Source: an uncultured Bacteroidaceae bacterium (GTDB lineage Bacteria; Bacteroidota; Bacteroidia; Bacteroidales; Bacteroidaceae). Taken from it: a DNA stretch of 11,056 bases. The stretch is taken from NCBI GenBank assembly GCA_934394435.1, contig CAKRRN010000050.1, positions 1 to 11,056 on the forward strand. The letters are read 5' to 3'. Made by a program: the position numbers and the translations under genes. Below, in pieces: positions 1 to 5,571 of the stretch (within the stretch, counting starts at the first letter, position 1; every line of letters starts with the position of its first letter). Under the pieces are notes generated by a model. It did no database searches. It was not told the origin of the DNA and was given only the letters and a program-made list of their open reading frames with translations.

Positions 1-249
1 GAATATACAAGGTGGGTGGCAACTACGCAGCCAGCCTCAAGGCTAACAAGATGGCACACGATCTGGGTTACAGCTGCCGTCATCTCCCCCATCGAACATA
101 CCGATGATCTGGAGAACAAGAAGAGCTACATCATCAGCAAGGACGAACAACCAGGTCCTATCAGCACAAAGCTCTACCACCTGTTACGTGACATCCAATA
201 CGGCATAGAGCATGACACCCACGGATGGACACGAGTGGTCATCGAATAA
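1..249 (+). pseudogene. ilvE: Branched-chain amino acid aminotransferase remnant with internal deletion
   Basis: Two pieces of a class IV PLP-dependent branched-chain aminotransferase are visible in different frames. From base 3 the frame reads YKVGGNYAASLKANKMAHDL then GYS. This is the family's PLP-lysine segment; the lysine codon is at 9-11. After about base 74 that frame degenerates and stops. From about base 70 another frame reads TAAVISPIEHTDDLENKK and runs to a TAA at 247-249 through IQYG and HGW, which is the family's C-terminus. In an intact enzyme of about 340 residues these pieces are roughly 90-100 residues apart, so about 0.3 kb plus a frame change is missing. The join lies at 66-75, around the shared bases ACAGC. 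Loss of the central part and the frame break should abolish activity. The 5' part lies outside the window. An assembly error is possible. Identity rests on motif recognition, which is strong on both sides of the join. Confidence 0.8.
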
Positions 250-289
250 GGGGAGGGGTACGAGGAGCCTCACGCAACTCATCACACAT

Positions 290-338
290 AGCAAGCCTGG
301 TCTCTCACACTACGAGAGACCTGGCTTGCTGCTTTTAT
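290..338 (+). terminator. Rho-independent terminator after the ilvE remnant
   Basis: A 17-base stem with one mismatch pairs 290-306 (AGCAAGCCTGGTCTCTC) with 314-330 (GAGAGACCTGGCTTGCT) around a 7-base loop. GCTTTTAT follows at once. The T-rich tail is only on the + strand side, so it should end transcripts coming from the ilvE remnant and insulate the cas operon from upstream transcription. Confidence 0.85.
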
Positions 339-498
339 ACAGATTCCAACATTCGGTTCCATTTCATGCAACCCTGGACGCGAAAGTCAGGAACAGATAC
401 AACAAAGCAGGGTTACAGAGAACGTTTTCATTAAGCCATATGAGTAAAGTGAACCTCACTTCTACTTTACCATGACAAGATAACAAAGGATGAAATCC
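339..498. other. Gene-free spacer with small inverted repeats
   Basis: No reading frame here resembles a known protein. Two structures are visible. AACCCTG at 370-376 is complementary to CAGGGTT at 408-414. A pair of competing hairpins also occurs: AAGTGA at 447-452 with TCACTT at 456-461 (3-base loop), and GTAAAGT at 444-450 with ACTTTAC at 464-470. The mutually exclusive pairing could be chance in AT-rich DNA or a small regulatory fold. I cannot assign a function. Confidence 0.4.
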
Positions 499-630
499 AA
501 CGTTTATCCAGTACCGTTTTCAGTACCACCTAACTGGTACTGCAGTTTATCATAGGTGGTACTGCAGTACCAGCCTGCTGAAACTCCAGTACCAGCTAAG
601 TGGTACTGGGAACGATACGAACAATACGTT
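499..630. repeat. 132-base imperfect palindrome made of CAGTACC/GGTACTG units
   Basis: Seven exact copies of CAGTACC or its complement start at 509 (+), 521 (+), 536 (-), 558 (-), 565 (+), 587 (+) and 602 (-). The last six are mirror-symmetric about the point between 564 and 565. Folding 521-564 onto the reverse complement of 565-608 matches 34 of 44 bases, and symmetry continues less well out to AACGT at 499-503 and ACGTT at 626-630. Inside it, 521-542 and 587-608 are each perfect hairpins with 8-base arms and 6-base loops (CCTAAC and GCTAAG), and 558-571 is the perfect palindrome GGTACTGCAGTACC. Unit spacings of 15 and 22 bases recur. It lies 160 bases upstream of the XRE-ImmA gene. It may be an operator array for that regulator, a REP- or MITE-like element, or a structured RNA; the sequence alone does not decide. 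Confidence 0.85.
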
Positions 631-683
631 TTCTCTATGCCAGTAGTACGTCTCCATCCACAAGTATTACTCATCCATCTTAC

Positions 684-711
684 CCCCAATCTGCCTAATG
701 ACCTATTGGGG
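684..711 (+). terminator. Possible weak terminator or attenuator hairpin
   Basis: CCCCAAT at 684-690 pairs perfectly with ATTGGGG at 705-711 around a 14-base loop, followed by an AT-rich tail (TTAAATTATTATTTTG) rather than a clean run of T. It could end leftover upstream transcription just before the cas operon promoter, or it may simply be an inverted repeat. The long loop makes it a poor classical terminator. Confidence 0.3.
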
Positions 712-730
712 TTAAATTATTATTTTGAAA

Positions 731-763
731 TGGTGACACATTAAATAATTTTATATATCTTTG
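731..763 (+). promoter_or_regulatory. Candidate Bacteroidota promoter for the XRE-ImmA/cas operon
   Basis: TATCTTTG at 756-763 matches the Bacteroidota -7 element TAnnTTTG exactly and lies 26 bases before the ATG at 790. The -33 region is poor: only TGGTG at 731-735 sits at the right distance (20 bases), and the nearest true TTTG (724-727) is 28 bases away. A weak -33 box would suit a promoter that is normally repressed or needs activation. This is inference. Confidence 0.45.
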
Positions 764-789
764 TCAACAAACAACAAAGAAATAGCAAC

Positions 790-1797
790 ATGCCTAAAGA
801 CGAATTTTCGATACGACTACATGAGGCAAGGATGATGATGGGACTAAGCATGGATAAACTTGTTGAACTGACAAACGGTGCCATCACCAAGCAGAGCATA
901 TCTCGATATGAGAAGGGAATCATGCACCCCAAACGGGATGCCATGACGGCATTGGTTCATGCCCTCCATATCAGTGAAGCATATTTCAAGGGAACCAATC
1001 TGAGGATAGATGTTCCCATGCTGCGAACGACCTCTGATGGTAAGTTGTCAGACGAGGAAGTGCAAACGATCGAAGCGCAGCTCTCCTTTTGGACTGAGCA
1101 ATATCTCACCAAAGAGCAAAAGGTGGGTATGACTTCTCGCTTTGTGAATCCAATCAAAGGAATACAAATCTCCACCATGAAAGATGCCATCCAAGCAGCA
1201 AACCTACTTCGTAAGAAATGGCATTGCGGTGATGGACCGATAGCCAGTGTACTTCGACTGTTGGAAAGGAAAGGCATCAAGATTATGGTAGCAGAATTGC
1301 CTGATGGAGTATTTGGAATAAGCACCTGGGCAGACAAGAGACACCCATTGATGGTGCTGGATATCCGAACAAACAAGACAACGGTAGAGCGTTTGAGATT
1401 TACGGCTTGTCATGAGTTGGCTCATCTTCTGCTTACCTTTCCCGAAGAATCAGAATTCGGCATAGAGAAACGGTGCAACAAGTTTGCAAGTTATTTTCTC
1501 TTTCCCAAAGAAACATTCTTTTCGGAAATGGGAGGTACTTGGCGAGATTCCCTGACACTTGAAGAAATGATAGACCTCAAAGAAATTTATGGTGTATCCG
1601 TCGCTGCCCAAGTGCATGAAGCCTGGGACCTGCAGATGATTAGCCGTGAACACTACGATTGGTGGTACGACGAGCGTATCAATAAGAATCGCAAGGAGAC
1701 AGGATGGGGCGAATACAAGTTTCCTGAAACGATTGGCAGAGAGAAGAGAATTGAATCGAGAATAGAAAACATGACAGAAAGAGGAAAAGAAGTATGA
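790..1797 (+). CDS. XRE-family regulator fused to an ImmA/IrrE-type metallopeptidase
   Basis: The 335-residue protein has an N-terminal XRE helix-turn-helix at about residues 6-67, including ITKQSISRYEKG, and a COG2856-type ImmA/IrrE zinc-peptidase domain at about 150-290. The zinc motif is HELAH (His208, Glu209, His212). Glu226 in the following EKRCNKFASYFLFP helix is the likely third ligand, so the active site looks intact. Known relatives (ImmA of ICEBs1, IrrE of Deinococcus) cleave a partner repressor to switch on mobile-element or stress genes. Fused forms are typically regulators of phage, toxin-antitoxin or defence loci. Here the stop codon overlaps the cas3 start as ATGA (1794-1797), so the gene is probably co-transcribed and translationally coupled with cas3. 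The ATG at 790 follows a promoter-like sequence and the HTH begins right after it. Binding to the upstream palindrome and cleavage targets are inferred, not shown. Confidence 0.88.
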   Translation: MPKDEFSIRLHEARMMMGLSMDKLVELTNGAITKQSISRYEKGIMHPKRDAMTALVHALHISEAYFKGTNLRIDVPMLRTTSDGKLSDEEVQTIEAQLSFWTEQYLTKEQKVGMTSRFVNPIKGIQISTMKDAIQAANLLRKKWHCGDGPIASVLRLLERKGIKIMVAELPDGVFGISTWADKRHPLMVLDIRTNKTTVERLRFTACHELAHLLLTFPEESEFGIEKRCNKFASYFLFPKETFFSEMGGTWRDSLTLEEMIDLKEIYGVSVAAQVHEAWDLQMISREHYDWWYDERINKNRKETGWGEYKFPETIGREKRIESRIENMTERGKEV

Positions 1798-3992
1798 CTG
1801 ACATAACACAAATAATATCCCACTTATACAAAGTTCCCAAAGATGAATGTTGGATTATTCAATCCAACGAGGAGCACACAAATGGTGTTGCAGAGCGAAC
1901 TTCACGTTTTGCTAGCGAATTTGGCTTGGGAGCTTGGGGCAGAGTGTTAGGAATGCTTCACGACAAAGGGAAAGAAACAAATGCGTTTCAGCAACATATC
2001 AAAAAAGAAAGTGGATATGCACCTGAGATAAAAGTTGTGGGCGACTATCACCATGCTTATATAGGTGGTATTATCGCTAGAAAGCTTTATGGGAAATCTG
2101 CTGACAATTTCTTCGTCAACCAAATCTTGTCTCATCATTCGGGATTGCATGACTCGGATGAGTTGGACGGTGAGAATAGCGAACTAAAAAAGAAGATACC
2201 TGCAGAGGTAAATACAAATATAGAAAAAGTAGTATTAGATAAGTTATCCTTTAAATGCAAAGCAAGTGACTTCCATCATTTGTCTCGTATGTTATACTCT
2301 TGTCTTGTAGATGCTGACTATCTTGATACGGAAGCTTTTATGGACAATGTTGCCTCCAAATTACGTGCAAACAAGGCTGCAATAAAAGATTTGCTGCCAA
2401 AATTGGAAGCCTATCTTCACAATCTGAAATCTTGTGCAAATGTTTCTGAAGTGAATAGTATCAGAAACGAGGTGCAGCAACAATGCATCAAGACTTCTCT
2501 ATCGCCTGTCGGTTTTTATAGCCTAACAGTTCCAACTGGTGGAGGCAAAACTCTGTCATCCTTGGTTTGGGCAATGAAACATGCTATCCATAATGGACAA
2601 AAGAGAATCATTATTGCGATACCTTATACAAGTATTATCGTACAGACAGCTGCTATATTGAGAGAAATATTTGGGTCGGAGAATGTATTGGAGCATCATA
2701 GTAATGTAGACCCTGAGAAAATAAAAGACGAAAGGCTCAGAGAACAGATGAAGCTGGCGACCGAAAACTGGGATTACCCTATTGTCGTCACAACCAATGT
2801 GCAACTCTTTGAGTCGATGTTTAGCAACAAGCCCTCTATTTGCCGCAAACTGCATAACATTGTCAATAGTGTGCTGATTTTAGACGAGGTACAGACACTT
2901 CCTATGGATTATTTGCTGCCAATAGTTGATTCACTGAAAACATATAATAAATTATTTAAGGTTTCTGTATTGTTCACGACAGCAAGTCAACCTGTTCTAA
3001 GCGGTTTGATTGAAGGATGCAACCCAAAGGCTTCGTTCCAAGGAATAAAAGAAGTCAAAGAAATAATTCCGAAAGATTTCAAACTCCACGATAAATTAAG
3101 AAGAGTAAAACTTGATATAGACAATTCGGGGAAATCATACGATGAAGTTGCCGAGATGCTGAAAAGGCATAAAAAGGTGCTTTGCATTGTAAACACTCGA
3201 AGGGATGCCAAAGAGCTATATGAGCGTTTGCCACAAGAAGGCGTAACCTTGCATCTTTCAAAGATGATGTGTCCTGCTCATATCAGCGAGACCATAGAGC
3301 AGATAAAGACTGCACTCAAAGATGACAATAATGAAATCATTCGCGTTATATCCACCCAATTGATTGAGGCTGGTGTAGATATAGACTTCCCGGTTGTGTT
3401 CCGGCAAGAAGCAGGTTTAGACTCCGTCTTGCAAGCGGCAGGTCGATGCAACAGAGAAGGGGAAAAAACCATTTGTACCACATACGTTTTTAGCCTTGCC
3501 AAAGAGCACAATCTTCCAAAAGGTGGAATACAAGATGGCAACAATGCAAGGCTTAGCTTGGACACATCATCAGATTGGTTTGCTCCAGAAACGATGAGTA
3601 CTTATTTCCGTCAACTATATTGTCGAAATGAAAGTTTCGACAAAAAGGATATTAAGCATTACTTATACGATGTGAAGAATATAAGCTTTGCTACCGCCGC
3701 AAAGAATTTCCGACTTATAGAAGATACGGGAAAGACGGTTGTTGTATGTTGGAAAGACAGTATGGAACTTATAGAAGAATTTCTGCAAAACGGACCTTCA
3801 TATCTGCTGATGAAGAAAATCTCAAAATACTGCGTCAATATCTTCCAAAGGGACTTTGAGGCATTATGCAAGATGGGAGTTGTGACTGAAAAAAGAGAAG
3901 GACTCTTTGTGGTTGATTACGCACAACAATATGATGAACATATCGGTTTGCGTATTGACAGCAATTGGGCAAACGAATCGTTGATAATATAA
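1794..3992 (+). CDS. cas3: Cas3 nuclease-helicase, type I-C (HD plus DEAD-like helicase)
   Basis: This 732-residue protein is the target-degrading effector: it is recruited by Cascade to an R-loop, nicks the displaced strand and unwinds and degrades DNA using ATP. The HD nuclease comes first (residues about 20-200) with His28, the LHDKGK motif (His56, Asp57), His86/His87, His114/His115 and Asp173/Asp175 in the usual order. The SF2 helicase follows: Walker A TVPTGGGKT at 245-253, DEVQ box at 364-367, TTASQP at 395-400, STQLIEAGVDID at 520-531 and QAAGRCNREG (motif VI) at 547-556. Length is normal for a fused Cas3 and nothing catalytic seems lost. The start overlaps the stop of the XRE-ImmA gene by ATGA, and the Bro-N gene begins 12 bases after the stop. 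Confidence 0.97.
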   Translation: MTDITQIISHLYKVPKDECWIIQSNEEHTNGVAERTSRFASEFGLGAWGRVLGMLHDKGKETNAFQQHIKKESGYAPEIKVVGDYHHAYIGGIIARKLYGKSADNFFVNQILSHHSGLHDSDELDGENSELKKKIPAEVNTNIEKVVLDKLSFKCKASDFHHLSRMLYSCLVDADYLDTEAFMDNVASKLRANKAAIKDLLPKLEAYLHNLKSCANVSEVNSIRNEVQQQCIKTSLSPVGFYSLTVPTGGGKTLSSLVWAMKHAIHNGQKRIIIAIPYTSIIVQTAAILREIFGSENVLEHHSNVDPEKIKDERLREQMKLATENWDYPIVVTTNVQLFESMFSNKPSICRKLHNIVNSVLILDEVQTLPMDYLLPIVDSLKTYNKLFKVSVLFTTASQPVLSGLIEGCNPKASFQGIKEVKEIIPKDFKLHDKLRRVKLDIDNSGKSYDEVAEMLKRHKKVLCIVNTRRDAKELYERLPQEGVTLHLSKMMCPAHISETIEQIKTALKDDNNEIIRVISTQLIEAGVDIDFPVVFRQEAGLDSVLQAAGRCNREGEKTICTTYVFSLAKEHNLPKGGIQDGNNARLSLDTSSDWFAPETMSTYFRQLYCRNESFDKKDIKHYLYDVKNISFATAAKNFRLIEDTGKTVVVCWKDSMELIEEFLQNGPSYLLMKKISKYCVNIFQRDFEALCKMGVVTEKREGLFVVDYAQQYDEHIGLRIDSNWANESLII

Positions 3993-4004
3993 AAAGAATA
4001 AATT

Positions 4005-4874
4005 ATGGTAAAGAAGAACACAATAAAGCTATTCGGAGATGACATGATTCGTACCGTATGGGATGAAGAAAAGGAGAAATGGTATTTCTCCATTGTTGAT
4101 GTTGTAGCGGTATTAACGGAGAGTGCTGATCCACCAGCATATTGGCGTAAGCTAAAACAACGCCTAAAAACAGAAGGAAATGAAACCGTGACAAACTGTC
4201 ACGGTTTGAAAATGCGAGCTGCGGATGGCAAGATGCGTATGACGGATGTCGCTGACACAGAACAACTTTTACGCCTCATACAATCTATACCATCGCCAAA
4301 GGCAGAACCATTCAAAATGTGGCTGGCAAAAGTTGGAGCTGATAGATTAGACCAAATGCAAGACCCGGAATTAAGTATCCAACAGGCTATGATGGATTAC
4401 AAGTTCTTAGGCTATTCTGATAATTGGATAAACCAGCGATTGAAAAGTATTGAGATTCGCAAGGACTTGACAGACCAATGGAAGCTGCACAATGTGGAGG
4501 AAGGTGTTCAATATGCAACTCTTACCGATATCATTTACCAACGTTGGGCTGGTCTTACAGCCAAAGAATACAAACAGCACAAAGGATTGAAAAAAGAAAA
4601 TCTGCGTGACAATATGACCAACGAGGAACTCGTCTTGAATATGTTGGCTGAGCTTTCAACTACAAGTATCACAAAGTCTAAAGATCCACAGACTCTTGAA
4701 GAAAATATGCAATGTGCGGCTGACGGAGGTGATGTAGCCAGAGTAGCTCGTGAAGAATTGGAAGCAAAGACTGGTCGAAAAGTAGTTTCTCCGCTTTCTG
4801 CCAAAAGATTTTTCGAGTCTCAAAGTGCCAAAGGTGAAATAGATGACAAAGACAATAATAAAGAAAAAGAATAA
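4005..4874 (+). CDS. Bro-N domain (phage antirepressor-like) protein inside the cas operon
   Basis: This 289-residue protein starts with a Bro-N domain (about residues 1-112): KLFGDDMIRTVWDEEKEKWY, then FSIVDVVAVLTES, ETVTNCHGLKM and IQSIPSPKAEPFKMWLAKVG, all typical of the prophage antirepressor/Bro family common in Bacteroidota. The second half (about 113-289) has the companion region of that subfamily: LDQMQDPELSIQQAM, YSDNWINQRLKSIEIRKDLT, KGLKKENLRDNMTNEE and ARVAREELE. It ends in a charged tail, DDKDNNKEKE. Bro-N is a DNA-binding domain of phage and virus regulators; the function of this longer form is not known to me. It is not a standard cas gene, yet it lies on the same strand 12 bases after cas3 and 4 bases before cas5c, so it is probably part of the transcript. 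It could be a regulator, an accessory Cas factor or a captured phage gene. Confidence 0.85.
   Translation: MVKKNTIKLFGDDMIRTVWDEEKEKWYFSIVDVVAVLTESADPPAYWRKLKQRLKTEGNETVTNCHGLKMRAADGKMRMTDVADTEQLLRLIQSIPSPKAEPFKMWLAKVGADRLDQMQDPELSIQQAMMDYKFLGYSDNWINQRLKSIEIRKDLTDQWKLHNVEEGVQYATLTDIIYQRWAGLTAKEYKQHKGLKKENLRDNMTNEELVLNMLAELSTTSITKSKDPQTLEENMQCAADGGDVARVAREELEAKTGRKVVSPLSAKRFFESQSAKGEIDDKDNNKEKE
4183..4207 (+). other. Perfect 11-base-pair hairpin inside the Bro-N gene
   Basis: AAACCGTGACA at 4183-4193 and TGTCACGGTTT at 4197-4207 are exact reverse complements separated by AAC. The segment encodes TVTNCHGL of the conserved ETVTNCHGLKM motif. It may slow ribosomes, affect mRNA stability in mid-operon, or form a symmetric protein-binding site; it may also result from codon choice on a conserved motif. 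Confidence 0.75.
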
Positions 4875-4878
4875 CGAT

Positions 4879-5571
4879 ATGGAAAATACAGACAAAGAGT
4901 ATTGTTTGGAGGTATGGGGCGACATGGCTTGCTTCACCCGGCCGGAACTAAAAGTGGAACGGGTAAGCTATGACGTTATTACGCCATCTGCAGCCCGTGC
5001 TATCTTTGAGGCTATATTTTGGAAGCCTGCCGTTCACTGGCAGATAACAAAGATAGAAGTGTTGAATCCTATCAAATGGACATCTGTACGAAGAAACGAA
5101 GTAGGAGCCGTTGCCAGTAAATCTCCCATATATATTGAGGAGAAGAGACAACAGAAAAACAGCCTTCTTCTGAAAGATGTTCACTATCGTATTTGGGCAA
5201 AAATGGAATTTCGTTCTGTTGCCAAACGAAAAGCGGAAGGTGACTTGTTTGCGCACGAGCCTGGTCGGGATGAAAATCCTATGAAGTATTATCAAATGTT
5301 TGAACGACGAGCAAGCAAAGGTCAATGCTTCAACCAACCATACCTTGGCACTCGTGAGTTCTCTGCTTCTTTCCGTCTTGTCAATGTAGATGCAGACGAC
5401 TTAAAGCCAGCTATATCGTCCGAACAAGGCGGTGATAGAGATTTGGGTACCATGCTCTATGACATGGATTTCTCAGACCCAAAGAATATTCAAGCAATGT
5501 TTTATCGTGCGGAGATGAAGCATGGGGTAATCATTGTTCCACCATTAAATAGTGAGGAGATTTTAAGATGA
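4879..5571 (+). CDS. cas5c: Cas5c, crRNA-processing Cascade subunit
   Basis: In type I-C, Cas5c (Cas5d/Csd5) replaces Cas6: it cuts pre-crRNA at the repeat stem and stays on the 5' handle in Cascade. The 230-residue protein shows family landmarks in order: LEVWGDMACFTRPE (10-23), SYDVITPSAARAIFEAIFWK (30-49), LLLKDVHYRI (96-105), and MFERRASKGQC followed by FNQPYLGTREFSASF (140-165). I chose ATG 4879, four bases after the Bro-N stop, because the family begins shortly before this EVWGD segment. The in-frame ATG at 4843 lies inside the Bro-N gene and would add a lysine-rich non-family tail. By alignment from memory with the B. halodurans enzyme, catalytic Tyr46, Lys116 and His117 correspond to Phe47, Lys136 and Tyr137. 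Its stop overlaps the cas8c start as ATGA (5568-5571). Confidence 0.95.
   Translation: MENTDKEYCLEVWGDMACFTRPELKVERVSYDVITPSAARAIFEAIFWKPAVHWQITKIEVLNPIKWTSVRRNEVGAVASKSPIYIEEKRQQKNSLLLKDVHYRIWAKMEFRSVAKRKAEGDLFAHEPGRDENPMKYYQMFERRASKGQCFNQPYLGTREFSASFRLVNVDADDLKPAISSEQGGDRDLGTMLYDMDFSDPKNIQAMFYRAEMKHGVIIVPPLNSEEILR

Noticed and set aside
16..249. Open frame of 77 residues starting at ATG 16
   Set aside because: Only its second half (from about base 70) is protein-like, and it is the ilvE C-terminus; the start belongs to another frame of the same broken gene.
212..475. Open frames of 87 and 69 residues (212-475 and 225-434)
   Set aside because: They run through the ilvE terminator hairpin and have no recognisable protein features.
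724..727. TTTG as the -33 box of the cas operon promoter
   Set aside because: It is 28 bases from the -7 element, outside the 19-21 base spacing seen in Bacteroidota promoters.
504..744. Open frames on both strands over the CAGTACC cluster
   Set aside because: Their composition reflects the palindromic units; no family resemblance and no start context.
957..1376. Long minus-strand frames opposite the XRE-ImmA, cas3, cas5c and cas8c genes
   Set aside because: They are shadows of well-supported genes on the + strand and show no family motifs.
4843..4878. Upstream start for cas5c at 4843
   Set aside because: It lies inside the Bro-N gene and adds a lysine-rich tail not found in the family; ATG 4879 fits the gene spacing and family N-terminus.
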